Of a stretch of 64,000 nt of DNA, positions 37,561 to 49,961 are shown piece after piece. The first letter of the stretch is position 1; the number at the start of each line of letters is the position of its first letter. Made by a program: the position numbers and the translations under genes. Where the stretch lies: positions 6,448,001-6,512,000 of the forward strand of contig NC_133296.1 in the NCBI RefSeq assembly GCF_005239225.2, in the 5' to 3' direction. Source of the DNA: Populus alba (Eukaryota > Streptophyta > Magnoliopsida > Malpighiales > Salicaceae). The notes under the pieces are model-generated. The model did no database searches. It was not told the origin of the DNA and saw nothing but the letters and a program-made list of their open reading frames with translations.

Positions 37561-39160
37561 ATATTAAAGATAAATAAAGTTTTTATTAAAAATTAAATAT
37601 ATTTATATAAATAAAATCAATGTTATGTATAATCAACTAATTAACTATAATATATACTTGGTTTGGTGGGATTTTTTAAAGCTAGCTTTGCATCGACTTT
37701 GTAGTATGGTATCATGTGACGTGAGAACAAATTTGCTAGGCCAATGCCTTTTCTGAGGAAGTGGGAAAGAAAAAAGGAAAAAGTTTATCCATAGAAGAAG
37801 ATCATCCAAGCAAATTTGTTCCACACCGAAAAAGAGATTTCATAGTAAAAACCAATTAAATTCCATATATCTATTTTCCCTTTTTGTTCATATACAAAGG
37901 AAAAAGGGGAATTGTGGGTTGGATTATATAGTTTAGTGTCTTAAAACAAAGAGATATTAGGTTTTTGTTGTCAAAATATGTTAATTGAAGTATGAAAAAT
38001 AATTTTAGAACATAAATTATAACTTTAAAATAAAAATATATAGCCACCTTCTAAAATTAAACAAAAAAAAAAGAGGGGATTATAAAAAAAACCAAAAAAT
38101 TATAAATTAAAGCAAATAGAATTAAAATTAATATATATGTGATGATAGAACAAATTAAATGAAAGTTAAATTATAATGTAAATTTTAAAGATGTTAAAAA
38201 ACTCTTTTACAATTAATATATATTATTGTTGTTATTGATTTTTTTTCCACAAAACAATAATAAAATTTTTATTCATTTAAAGTGTTTTAACAAGTAAAAT
38301 TATTGAGCTCTGTGAGTCGAGCGACCACTCTCTACTAGGTTGGGTTGAGTTTGTTAATTATCAAAAAATTATCCATGATAATGTGTTAGTGGCATATTGT
38401 TTTTAAATTTTGTTAATGCATTCACCGTTAAAATTAGCTTATTTTTTTAAAAAAAAAATTAAAACTTTTAAAAAGAGACCAAGTAAAAAAAAAATAGAGC
38501 ACGTTGATGAGATAAAAAGAAAAGGTTTAAATTTTTTGGATGCCTTTCTTACCCTTCCAATTTTTTTTATGTTTGTGCCAATGAACTTTTGATTTTCATT
38601 AAATAAATGATATAGAATAAAAGAATTATATTTCTTTAGAAAGGAAAAAAAAAATCAGAAAAGGATGATTCATATTAGAAAATTAGTTTGTTTGGATGGA
38701 ATTCTCTTTTTTAAAAAGTATAGTTATCATATAATGAATTAAAGAGTTTTAAGATACAAAATTAAATATTTTAATATATATTTATCCTCCAACCTTTTGA
38801 CTTGTATTTAATCATTGTAGTGGACTTCTATATTTCTTGCTTCGATAGACAAGACAGCATGGCCACATAAAAGAAAAGAAAAGTATATTCCTTTGTAAAG
38901 TCTTCTCATACAGACCGTACACGTACCCATGAGGTTCCACAAGAAAAATAAAAAAGTTCAAGTGGAATCATTTTTCATCATTATATATAAAAAAAAAAAA
39001 CAGAGAGATATAATAAAGGAAAGGTGGAGCATAGAGCTATCATATCTCTCTCTTTTCTTATAATATATAATAATAATATTCTCAACATTTAATTAAAAAC
39101 TAGATTATATTATTTTTTTAATATAAAAAAACTACTCAAATGACAAACTAATAAAATTAA
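37561..39160. other. AT-rich intergenic DNA, no gene seen
   Basis: No supportable feature beyond poly-A and poly-T tracts. Confidence 0.4.
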
Positions 39161-39162
39161 AA

Positions 39163-39368
39163 CATGTTTAATAGTATAATTGCAGTTATTTTTCAAAATG
39201 CATTTTATTTAGAAATATATTAAAATAATATTTTTTAAAAAAAATTATTTTTAATATTAACACATCAAAATAATCCAGAAACATAAAAAAATATTAATTT
39301 AAAATAAAAATAAATAAACAAATTTTATATTTTTAAAAAATGCTTTTGAAACAAAAATAAACAGGATA
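39163..39368 (+). mobile_element. Dispersed ~200-bp element, copy 1
   Basis: Shares with copies at 42343, 51168, 51738, 52050 and (reverse) 53025 the core TTTTTAATATTAACACATCA, then AAATAATCC, then ATTAATTTAAAATAAAAA, then an end of AAAACACAAAAACAAA type. No coding capacity. The termini approximate TGTTTGGGA...CAAACA, suggesting a small TIR element or SINE-like repeat. Confidence 0.6.
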
Positions 39369-39904
39369 TTAATAAAAAAAATTAAAAAAATAACTAAAAG
39401 AAACATTATAAAAAATAACTAAAAAAACATTATACTATTCTAATTAATAATATTTTTATGGGTGTGATTATAATGATTAATCCTTTAATGTTTTGCTAAT
39501 AACTTCAAAATTAAGGTGTTTCAGTCAAAATAGAAAGATTTTCTAAAATTCACCCAAAAGATAAATTTACTGTTAATGATGTTTTTTTTAACGACTGCTA
39601 TTTATTTTATTAAAAAAAAAAAAATCCAATTTCAGTACTTTTCGACTTTTGCTTTTATAAAAGTTGATTCGATCCCCTCCAATAAAAAAAAAAAGAAAGA
39701 AAAAAAAAAAGACGAAAAGAACTCATGGTCAAGCGACCATCTCCCACCAAGCACGTGGCTTTACCCGCTAGTTTACAACGCCCTAATTTTATTTGAGGAC
39801 AGACCTCATGCTAGTCCCCAAAGTATTTACAGTTTCTCAATTGAGTCACCCAACTACCAACTTTATTAATCTGGTCCTCCATATCTTCGCTCAACCAGGT
39901 CCTT

Positions 39905-39935
39905 CTATTACAACTAGGTTATTGCTCGCGCTATC
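39905..39935 (-). mobile_element. Possible Helitron 3' end, minus strand
   Basis: On the minus strand the sequence reads GCGATAGCGCGAGCAATAACCTAGT, that is, a small GC-rich hairpin a few bases before CTAG|T, the layout of a Helitron 3' terminus. The body would extend rightwards and is interrupted by other repeats. Confidence 0.4.
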
Positions 39936-40020
39936 GCTATGGCTTTGACCTAATATTTTTTTTTAATGTAACAAGATAATATCTAAATCATTAGAAAATT
40001 TTTAGCATTGATATTAAAAT

Positions 40021-41110
40021 GATGTTTGGGAATGTGGTTGCGGGTGAGGTTCACCTGCAGCCACACATTTTAATGTTTGGTAAAAGAAACAAACCTGATT
40101 TTAAGTGGTAAGGTCCACTAACATTTGTTGTGCAACCGCAAAATTAGAGAAGCAGCATTTTGCTGCTTTTCATGACTAGTTTTAGGAACAATGGAGAATG
40201 GCTCCACTGTTCAGTGAAACAGTGGAGCATGGCTCCACTGTCACAATGTTTTCTTCTTCTTTTTTTTTGAAAAACTAGTGAGAAAAGTTTAATTTAAAAA
40301 AAAAATTAATGAGAAAAGTTTAGTTTTTTTCCCTCGAAAAATCAGTACAGTTAATTATGAATAATATTTTTTTAAAAAAAAATTAGTTTAAGGTGAATTA
40401 AATTTACACATACTGTAATTTTAATTTTATTCCTGATAATATTTTGTCTAATTTTATTTCAAGCTTCAAAAAATCATATGAAAACTGTAGTTCTTGTTCG
40501 AATGACTTTTGTACGTAATGAAATTGTAAATTTTTTAAAAAAATTGTGTTTTACTAAAAAAAAATGGTATTTAATATTATTTAATAACACTACATAAATT
40601 AGAAATATATCGCATGATAACGTAGCATTTGTGGAATTTAATCACAATTCCAATAATAAAGATATCACAATCTTTATTATTTAATAACACTATGTAAATT
40701 AAAAAAAAATATAGTTTTTTTGTTGTTGCGCTTAAAAAACCATTGAAAATTAGTCATTGTTGAATAGATTTCGTATGTCATTACATTGCACATAGTTTAA
40801 TGGAATAATAAAAAATATTTGATATCAATATTATTTATTTCATGATGTAATAACAATAGTTAAATCTATAATATTTAAATTAAAAATTATTAAATATATA
40901 TATATATATATATATATAATTATTTTATAACCTTAACTTGAAAAAATATTTTTTTAACCAAACACATAAAACTACTTTTTGTTCAACCTCAATTTCAACC
41001 ACAGTTTTAACCAAACATATATTTTTTCAAACCAACCTCAACTAAAAGTATTTTTTATAAAATAATTTTTTTAAAACCACAACCATAACAGCAACCGCAA
41101 ATGTCATTTC
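40021..41110. mobile_element. Composite MITE-like element with GTTTGGGAATGTGGTTGC end
   Basis: The left end reads GTTTGGGAATGTGGTTGCGG. The right end on the other strand reads TTTGCGGTTGCTGTTATGG and GGTTGTGGTT. It contains the hairpin at 40201-40228 and a TA run near 40892-40918. No coding content. Boundaries are approximate and it may be nested. Confidence 0.45.
40201..40241. repeat. Hairpin GCTCCACTGTT / AACAGTGGAGC plus a third arm
   Basis: A perfect 11-bp inverted repeat (40201-40211 and 40218-40228) with a 6-nt loop, followed by another direct copy of GGCTCCACTGT at 40231-40241. Confidence 0.85.
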
Positions 41111-42342
41111 AAATTTACAAAATCCCGGTCAAATTATTTGCTTAACTTAAATTTTAAATTAAATTATATATGAATTGCTTTGTCATGACCTTATCGATTA
41201 AGTAGGTCTAAAAAAATTAAAAAAAAATGTTAGATTTATTCCAATCAGCTCGTCATACCCGCGACTTAGATTTTACACTTGATTGGGTTGAATTAATTTT
41301 CTTTTAATTTTATTATGTGATAAAAAATACAAAAATTATCAACCAAATATTAAATAATAAAATTTAATAAGAACTCAATAATAATTTTTTTAAAAAAAAA
41401 AAACAATAAAAAAAAGTCATGAGCCTGCCAACACACTAATTGTTTTTTATTCATCTAGTTCCTTCTTTAAAAAAGAAACAGAAACAACATGTCGTTTGTC
41501 ACATAAAATAAAATATTGCCTCATGAAACCTTGAACACGTGACTGACCTGCGCCCATTCGGTGTTATGTGTTTACCAATTCAGCTAGGAAACAGATACAT
41601 CATCAAGTGATTAACAAAATTTATTAATCTAAAAATATTTAACTTGACCTTTTAGTCGTTTTTTATAATAATTGGAAAAGAAATTAATTGTTGCACGTGA
41701 TGTTCATTTGTTATCTAACTAATCGTAATTTCTCCAGATCTTGAACGTAGAAGTGCTCAAATTTCTTCATTTTGATTTGTCCTAACTTGTACGAAATCAC
41801 GTGACAACTGAGATGAGTGGTTGATTATACACCTGTCTAAAATGTTCGGCTGTATTTGAAAATATGGTTAAATTATAATTTTTAAATATTTTTATATTAA
41901 TAAAATAAAGTAATTCTAAAATATTAAAAAATATAGAACCGAACCGCCAACGACGCAGTAAACATGCAGTGTCCATTTCGTGTGCGTGTCGGTTGGTTGA
42001 GTGTTTCTATCCATCGTAAGAAAATAAAATACGAAAGCACGGACGGAGACACCGAGTAGACGCGTAGGAAGCAAGCAACGAGTACTATTTAATTAATAAT
42101 TATACTTAACCGATAAGATATATCTCATTTATTTTCACTCTTTTTTAAAAACAAATCTGTTAATTTGCCCCCTTTTTGAATAATTTGATCAATTGAACCC
42201 ATTCAGATAAATAAATACATATAAAATCAAGTTCACCCTAATAAACAAAAATACTTATTTTAAAATTTTAAAAAATAATCACTTTAAGAATTAGTTTGCT
42301 CTCCCATCTCCACATGAAAAACTAAAGAATCTCATCTTGGTT

Positions 42343-42545
42343 GTGTGTTTGGGAACGCAGTGTAAGTTGTTTTTTTTCAAATTTTGAAAATTATTTTTTG
42401 TTTAAAATAAATTATTTTTATGTTTTTAGATTATTTTGATGTGTTAATATTAAAAATAATTTTTTAAAAATAAAAATAATTTTATTTTAATACATTTATA
42501 AACAAAAAATACTTTAAATCATCACCACAATTTTAAACACTCCCT
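42343..42545 (+). mobile_element. Dispersed ~200-bp element, copy 2
   Basis: Starts TGTGTTTGGGAACGCAG and ends ACTTTAAATCATCACCACAA then TTTTAAACACTCCC. Same internal order as copy 1. A partial copy may lie at 41850-41935. Confidence 0.6.
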
Positions 42546-42649
42546 TAAGATGAAATTCGGGTATTAGACTCAATAGAATGTAAGCGAAAAGAAGGGATTA
42601 GATTGATCAAATATTTACACAGGGATCAAATTGAAAAATCTAGAAAACA

Positions 42650-44024
42650 ATAGGAGCGAAAGTTGAGGCAAAGTTTATCCTGATCTGTGATGAGGAACGC
42701 GCTTCGATGTACTCAGAAACAGGATATAGGCACCTCGTAAATGACAATGCAGCTCAGTCTATAAACAGAAGAGAAAAAAATTCCGGGCTTTCTCATATCA
42801 TAAACTGCAAAGAGAAGAGAAAGGAAAATAAATATCTGGTGAGTACCCTTTATTGTTTCTCCTTTCTTTTTGTGATTTGCTTTTTTTTTTTTTGTTTATT
42901 TTCAGTTGCTTAAAGTTCATGATATGTTTCTTGGATTTTCTTTCTTTCTTTTTTGTTTGTTTTCTGGAATTTGATTTTCTTTATTATATTATGTTTAATT
43001 GGTAGAGTTTACAATTTTCTTTGATGGGTTCGGTCCAATTTTCTCTCTTTTTGCACTTTTAACTATGATTGGGTGATGATCTTGTCGTGAATTGTGATTT
43101 CATGCCCATGCATGTGCTTGTGATTACAAGGGAATATCTTGTCTTTTAAAGAAAAGAATATCATCTGGGAGATGTGACTGTATTCTTCTGTTATTGTGGA
43201 TTTTCTTGCCATGCATACAAACAGATGATGATATTTGGGAAGCATGATATGCGAAGCGTGGGCAAAGATTGATTAGAATGGTTAGAGATATCACCTTAGC
43301 TTAGAACATGCATGATCTGTTTGTATAACATATATGGACCCCTTTCGTTTATGCATGATCTGTTTGTATAACATATATGAACCCCTTTCGTTTGTTCATA
43401 CTCCAATTGGATCTAATTATTTTACTAATTTAAATAGCATGCCACCTATTGAATAGTGATATTGGAGAGCTTTCATCTTCAAAGTTATTTGCCAATTAAC
43501 AATCTTATTTCCAATTCATTATGTCTGGCTTGAATGTGTTTTTGTAAGCATTTTCGTGCTTTAACTATATAGGTTTGAGTTATGGTTCTAATACACCATC
43601 TGGAATTCTTAACATGATTGAATGACTACAGTTTCAAGGTCTGAAACTAGACCTGAAATTTCAGTTCCTTGACTCAGATTTCAGAAAACTTTAGTGAAAG
43701 TGGGTGGAAAGAGCATAACGGGCAACTGGTTAAACCTAATCTCTTTCAGTTTGACAACTTGCCTTGAGGGAGAGGAAACTGGATGGGCCTTTACTCTTTT
43801 TTTGTCCTGTATGCTCTAATGTGTGTATGAACATTGAGATGTAAGAACGGTCAAATTTTTCAAAGGTTGAGAAACTTAAGGAAAGGCTTAGGACCTCCAG
43901 CGTTTTGAATTGAGTGATTAAATTTCTACATTTTCCTCCCTTCTTGAGGAGTTTTGTTGATTCATTTCACAGCAATTCCTTTTTTAGAAGTGTCTATTCC
44001 TTTTACTTTCCGTAGCATTAGAAA
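42650..44024 (+). promoter_or_regulatory. 5'-UTR of the glycine/proline-rich protein gene, with 5'-UTR intron
   Basis: A donor CTG|GTGAGT at 42838/42839 and an acceptor CGTAG at 44015, nine bases before the ATG, define a probable 1.18-kb intron inside the 5'-UTR (42839-44015). The intron contains a 43-bp tandem duplication at 43308-43393. Confidence 0.6.
43308..43393. repeat. 43-bp tandem duplication
   Basis: Two adjacent 43-bp copies (43308-43350 and 43351-43393) differ at one base (TATGGACCCC versus TATGAACCCC). Confidence 0.95.
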
Positions 44025-45413
44025 ATGGGAGGTGGCAAGGACAAGTCTGACAAAGAGTCTACAGACAAGGGACTGTTTTCAAATCTTGCTGGCTATGCTG
44101 GTGGACATTACCCTCCAAGCGCACCACCATACCCTCCACATGGTTATCCACAACAGGGATACCCTCCGGCAGGAGGCTACCCACCTTCGGGCTACCCTCC
44201 CCCTGGTGGCTACCCACCTTCGGGCTACCCTCCCCCAGGAGGATACCCACCAGCAGGTTATCTTCCTCCTGGCGGCTACCCTCCCCCTGGCGGCTACCCT
44301 CCTCCTGGTGCTTACCCTCCAGCTGGTTACCCTGGCCCATCTGCTTCACATTATTCAGGTATCTTTGGTGATCTTTATACTTAATTTCCTCAAGGCAGTT
44401 TCTTTTTTAAAAAAAAAAATTTGTGTTAATGACATGGTAGTTGAGTCTAATGTTGATAGGAATGTATGGTTTCTTACCTTAACTCATGTAGGATCTTTAT
44501 GGTCTTAGGCTCTTAGCTGTATGAGTGAAGGGGGAATGTTTGAGAGATTCTGTCTTTACTTTATGTCTTTTATCCTAAATTTCATCTTTACAACCACCAA
44601 TACATCTCGTGGTGAATATATCTTCCTTGTAAACACATTAAGAGTTATGTGCATGTGCGTGCTGTGAACACCTGCATTTGCAAGTGCATCTGTTTAATTA
44701 AGTAGACTTTTCCTGTTATCTTAGATGGAAGCTATATGATTATGTGTAATAGAATGCCTGAATAATCGAGGGACAGCTTGACTGGGGTGTTTGTGGTTGC
44801 TCAATTTCTTTGTTGTAAGCTTAGTTTATAATGCATCTCTACAGAGGTTGATAATTCTATATATAAAGAGAAGTCTAGGGGTCGACTAAAGAGTTCTCTG
44901 ATTCAATAGCCTTTTAGGATTTTCTCTAGTTAGATTTGCTACCAATTGAAAGAAATTATGTATTTTATTAGGAAGAGCATGTATTGACAGTAGTTGCAAC
45001 ATGTCTTGTACTTGCCAGGCCTTGTCAACTATTGGTTTGAATGTTAGATTGATTGAATCATTTTTACCCCCTCAAACCTAAGAATAAGTAATGACGTGGC
45101 TTTTTATATAATGTGTGCTTGCCATTCTTTTTATTTTCATTTTGGCTAACAAGTAACTATAACAGGGCATGGACCTGGAATGGGGACATTGTTAGCTGGA
45201 GGTGCTGCTGCTGCTGCAGCTGCTTACGGGGCCCACCAGTTGTCCCATGGAGGTTCCCATGGCTATGGTCACGGAGGTTACCATGGCTTTGGTCATGGAA
45301 AGTTTAAGCATGGCTATGGTCATGGAAAGTTTAAGCATGGCAAGTTCGGCAAGCGCTGGAAGCATGGCGGATTTGGAAAGCACAAGGGCAAATTCTTCAA
45401 GAGATGGAAGTGA
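44025..45413 (+). CDS. Glycine/proline-rich protein (GPRP type, GYPP repeats)
   Basis: Two exons, 44025-44358 and 45166-45413 (TGA), join in phase to 193 aa. Parts in order: a charged N-terminus (MGGGKDKSDKESTDKGLFSN); about 75 residues of repeated GYPP, GGYPP and SGYPPPG units (about 28-105); a short hydrophobic Gly/Ala segment (MGTLLAGGAAAAAAAYGA, about 117-134) that could insert in or cling to a membrane; and a C-terminal tail rich in His, Gly, Lys and Phe (KFKHGYGHGKFKHGKFGK). This is the classic plant GPRP layout (XYPP repeats, Ala-rich core, HGK repeats). Its biochemical role is not established; members of this type are linked to stress and membrane association. By recall it corresponds to Arabidopsis about At5g17650. 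The antisense frame at 44059-44349 is only a shadow of the repeat. Confidence 0.93.
44359..45165 (+). other. Intron of the GPRP gene
   Basis: 807 nt, with GT at 44359 and AG at 45165. The split codon is a Gly (G|GG). No feature stands out. Confidence 0.9.
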
Positions 45414-46920
45414 TTTCTTCCGAAGCAACCAATCTGTCATATTACACTGGCCTCAGCTTTCTGGTATAACTGATTTGGTTCTTTGAGACTGATTTATTAT
45501 TTTCGTAAAGAATTTACCCTCAGTTCGGGTGTTAATACAGTTCTGACTCACTCCTATTATATAATAACTGCTCTGTATGGTGTTTCTGTGTGTATAAAAA
45601 TTAGCCTGACCTTCATTCCCCGTTTCTATTTTCTTGTTTCATCTTCTTCTCTGCCTAGAATAAAAGAACATACTGTAATTGGAGAAATAAAATGACAGCC
45701 AATCATAAATGGGATGTGCAACAACAAGGAAAAATCTTGTACACCTCATGCAATCCGACAATTCTATTCGTAGGATTTTTTTTCTTCCCTTTTTATATAA
45801 AACAAAAGAGATGAGAATCCAAGACCAAGTTGAATATGAAAACAAGATCAAATGGATTGTGCAGAGGTGAAGATGGTGCCTCCTCCATTGCATGTGAGAA
45901 TGCTAGGGCTATAGGACATGGTTCCTCCCCTCAGAAGTTGTCCACCAACCCTAATATGCATGGCATGGTTTGGTTGACCAAACAAGAGAAGGTCAAGGAA
46001 AATAAAATACCTGCTTGAAAGGTTTGGCAGGAGGAATTTCTACTACTCATAAATTATGACCACTAAATAAGATAACCATTAATTCAAAGATAGAAAATTT
46101 CTTGCCACTGGATTGTGTGTGTATAACAAATGGATATGAAAATGAAAACGATGTTCATACATGGCTATGTCTCTATCTCTTGGAATTTTATTTACAAGTG
46201 TATCTAAATGAAGATGATGTTGTTGTAATATTGTGAAATGTATTGCAAATATTTTAATAGCACAAAATTTTTTTTAAAAGATAAATGATTCATCCTTAAC
46301 AATAACAAAAGTTTCAGTTTCAACATTCAACATATAATTATTTTATAGTTGATCTTTATAATTTGAGTTAGTTTGTTTCTGTTTGTTGTTTTTTTACTTT
46401 TTTATTGCCACCACTAATCATTTTATTAAATAATAAAAAATATATTCAAAGAAATATAGTTATTAAACATAACTTGGTACATAATTCGTGTCACAAGATC
46501 AAATATTTTAATGTTTTATCAATTTCAATATTCAATATTTTTTTTTCTAGAATTGATCTTTGTGTTTTTTTTTTTCCTTTATATGATACTATCCCAATCA
46601 TGTGGCCATAGTCACAAGGCTAGTGTGTTTACACAATTTGATTTATATTTTTTTCATTTTCTTCAGTTAATTGAGTTATTTTATGGTTGAGTTTCATTGT
46701 TTGAGTTGGCTCATTTTTATTTGCGATTCTTTTTTATTCTTTGTTGATGCAAATGGTTTTTTTTATTAAATAAAAATAATATTTTAAAAAAATACTTATT
46801 AAACATAATTGAGTAGATGGTTCATATTACGATAATAATTACATCAATCTTAGTTATTTGTCCATAAAATATCAATTTACTCAATTAAACATGTGGATAA
46901 GCATTTGGATTTGAAATTGA
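45414..46920. other. GPRP 3' flank and AT-rich spacer
   Basis: The first ~250 bp are probably 3'-UTR. No gene is supported beyond. Confidence 0.4.
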
Positions 46921-46943
46921 GAATATTATATATAGCTAAAAGA

Positions 46944-46996
46944 GATCAGTGTTTTACTGTGGACTGCACAGTGCAGTCCACAGTAAAACACTGATC
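46944..46996. repeat. Perfect 53-bp palindrome
   Basis: Two 26-nt arms (46944-46969 and 46971-46996) are exact reverse complements around a single central A (46970). The arm starts GATCAGTGTTTTACTG and ends GGACTGCAC. Confidence 0.97.
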
Positions 46997-48370
46997 CCTT
47001 GCTGTTTTTTGTGTTTTTTTTTTTCTTCATTTTTTTTTAACTGAGCTGACTTTTTGCTTTTTGCTCTTTTTTAAAAAGTTTTCTTTTTCTTCATTTTTTA
47101 TTTTTTTTTTCTTAATGGATATTTAAAAAAAAAAATTGTTAATGTTAAATTTTTTTGTATCTCAAACTTTTATAACACGTATTCCGGGTTTAACGGGTTA
47201 ACCTAGATTTTTTTTTTTAGTTTTTATTTTTAATTATTTTTTTTTAATTAATTATGGGTTAATCTGGTTTCATAGGTTAATCAAATTAATTATGGGTTAA
47301 CCCGTCAATTTTTTTTCTATGCAGTTATCAAATTTTCATGACGCGAATTCTAGGTTTAACGGGTTAACTTGGTTTGAGGGTTAACCCAATTAATTCAGAT
47401 TTTTTTTTTACTTTTTGCTTTTTTTTTTTTTTTTTCATTTTTTATTTGTTTTTTTAATGGATATTTTTTTAAAAAAAATTTTGTTAATGTTAAATTTTTT
47501 TCTATCTCAAACTTTTATAACACACATTCCAGGTTTAACGGGTTAATTCAAATTTTTTTTTCTGGTTTTTCTTTTTAATTATTTTTTTTATTTTCACAGT
47601 AAAACACTGATTTTTTAGGTGCTTTTTTTTTTTTTAAGTTGTCTTAGTTTTTTTTAGCTATTTGTTTTTTTGGGAGTTTAACGTCACATGTTTTTTTTTT
47701 GCTTTTTTATTCTTTTTAATTAATTTTTTTCGTTTAGTTTAGTTTGTTAATGTTAAATTTCTTTCTATTTAGTTATTAGACTTTCATGACACATATCCCG
47801 AGTTTCACGAGTTAACCTGGTTTCACAGGTGAACCCAGTTAATTCCGGGTTGACCTGTCAATTTTTATTATTATTATTTCCATAAATGTTTTTGTTTAAT
47901 TTAGTTTGTTAATGTTTAATTTTTTTTATTTAGTTATCAGATTTTCATGACACAGATCCTGAGTTTAATGGGTTAACATTGTTTGACGAGGTAACCCAGA
48001 TTTTTTTTTCTTTTTAAGTAATTAATTTTTGTTTAATTTAGTTTGTTAATCTTCACTTTTTTTTATTTAGTTACCAGACATTCATGACACGGATCCCGGG
48101 TTAACTTAGTTTGACAAGTTAACCTGAAATTGTTTTTTGCTTTTTTTTTCTTTTTTAATTATTTTTTTCGTTTAGTTTAGTTTGTTAATATTAAATTTCT
48201 TTATAGTTAGTTTTTTTTTTCTTCTTAGAGGTTTTTTTTCTTTTCTTTTTTCTTTTTAATTAATTTTATTTAATTAATTTAGTTTATTAATATTAAATTT
48301 TTTTTCTAAGTAGTTTTCGGCTGATGCCTTTAGTTTTTTTTTGTTTTTTTTGTTGTTTTTTATGTCTTTG

Positions 48371-48399
48371 ACTGTAGACTGCACAGTGCAGTTCACAGT
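48371..48399. repeat. Second, imperfect copy of the palindrome core
   Basis: ACTGTAGACTGCAC, A, GTGCAGTTCACAGT. The same core as 46944-46996 with one mismatched pair (G-T when folded as RNA), about 1.4 kb downstream. Confidence 0.85.
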
Positions 48400-48999
48400 G
48401 AAAAGGCTGATGCCTTTTGTTTTTTTTTAATTAATTTTTTTTATTTAATTTAAATTGTTAATGTTAAATTTTTTTCTATTTAGTTATCAAACTTTCATTA
48501 CACGGATTACGGGTTTGACATGTTAACCTGGTTTGACGAGTTAGCCCAGTTAATTCTGGGTTAACCCATTAATTTGTTTTTGTTTTTTTAATTATCAAAC
48601 TTTCATGATGTGAATTCAAGGTATGACGGGTTAACCTGGTTTGAAGGGTTAACCCAATTAATTCATTTTTTTTCTTTTTTCTCATTAGTTTTTTTCTTCC
48701 TGTTGGTTTTTTTTTAACTAATCTATTTAATTATCACACTTTTATGACACGACCTTGCAGCCAGACCTACGTCCAATGCTATTGGATCTGGTATTGTAGT
48801 CCAGACACTTTTATGCTAAGGGTTAACCTAAGTTTAATGTTATTATTAATATTATAAACATTACTCTTGGATCAGGCGATGTAACCAAAACTGAGACTTT
48901 TGGGTATAACTTTACAAAAAAACCTAATACTTTTAAATCTTGGCTATTTTTAAAATGAAAAAAATAATTAACCTGCGGCATCGCGCGGGGCATGTAACT

Positions 49000-49960
49000 A
49001 GTTTTTAAATCTAAAAATGCATCGGAATGGCTGACGTATTTATTTAAAAGAAAAGAAAGAAAGAAAGAAAGAAGGCCCGGTGGCGATGCTAGTGTACAAA
49101 ACTAGTGATAGACGAGATGACGTGGTTGCATGTTCTCATGGGAAGAGTGGTTTAATAGATGGGGCCCATAAGCTCATGCATCCACATGCAAATACAAGGC
49201 TGTCCACATCCCTTGAAATTTGCGGCCATTTTTGACCTCCAAGATTTGGCCTTCAATCCAGTCATCACATGTTCCTTCAATTAGGGCTTTTTCTTCACTC
49301 ATTTTCTCTCCACCAACAATCTCGCCCAATCTTTTCTTTTTTCTTTTTTCTTTTTTATTTGCATTTGCCATCTCTCTTTATTACTATAAGATATTTATAA
49401 TTATACATCAGGGATGATCATTGTGATGTCAATGTGTATAGCAAATAGATTCTAACACGTGAAGATCGCTATCTTTAAAATATTAATTTCTTTTATTATA
49501 TTAAAGGCAGGATTAAAGTGATATACCTTCAGGATGTAGCAAAGTATTAAAACTTATATACAATAAATTCTATAAGTTTATAGAAAAAATTAGAGAAAGA
49601 AAAAAAAATTAACGTAATCATTTGCTGTCACATGTTTTGTTTCTTATTAATGTAATCATAGAGTTTGTATAGAAAAAATTAAAGAGAAAAGAAGATTATT
49701 TCTAATTAATTTCTTTTAATGTTAAACTGATATTTATAAATAAAATAACATCATTTAAGACAAATATGTCTATAGAATTTAGAGGCACATCTCTTCAAAT
49801 CAATGTATTTGCAGAGTTTAAGAGAAAACTCTTTTTTTAAATTATTTGAACAATTTGATAGGTGGTGTCATGTATAATTATTAGATTAATTAATTCTGAA
49901 AAATTAATTCATTTAAATCAATTAACTTCAAAAAAAAAAAATCATGTATGTTAAATAATT
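49000..49960. other. Intergenic DNA with one short unassigned frame
   Basis: A minus-strand frame at 49371-49174 (65 aa, starting MANANKKEKRKKKRLGE) lies in less AT-rich sequence but matches no family I know. An AAAG microsatellite is at about 49050-49072. Confidence 0.3.
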
Positions 49961-49961
49961 T

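Larger units (their letters stand above)
46923..48999 (+). mobile_element. Helitron-like element, about 2.1 kb, non-autonomous
   Basis: The 3' end at about 48972-48999 reads CTGCGGCATCGCGCGGGG, then CATGTAACTAG, then T. This gives a small GC-rich hairpin followed by CTAG|T, the Helitron terminus. The 5' boundary is less certain; it is set near a TATATATAG stretch just before the 53-bp palindrome. The interior consists of repeated GGTTAACCTGGTTTGACGGG-type units and T-rich stretches, with no Rep/helicase frame. The same palindrome recurs imperfectly at 48371-48399. Confidence 0.55.

Noticed and set aside
44059..44349. Minus-strand 96-aa frame rich in Gly, Glu and Gln
   Set aside because: Antisense to the GYPP-repeat exon; its composition simply mirrors the repeat.
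49174..49371. 65-aa Lys-rich minus-strand frame
   Set aside because: Plausible start and moderate GC, but no family, no promoter signal, and its Lys-rich head comes from a poly-pyrimidine tract; noted as unassigned only.
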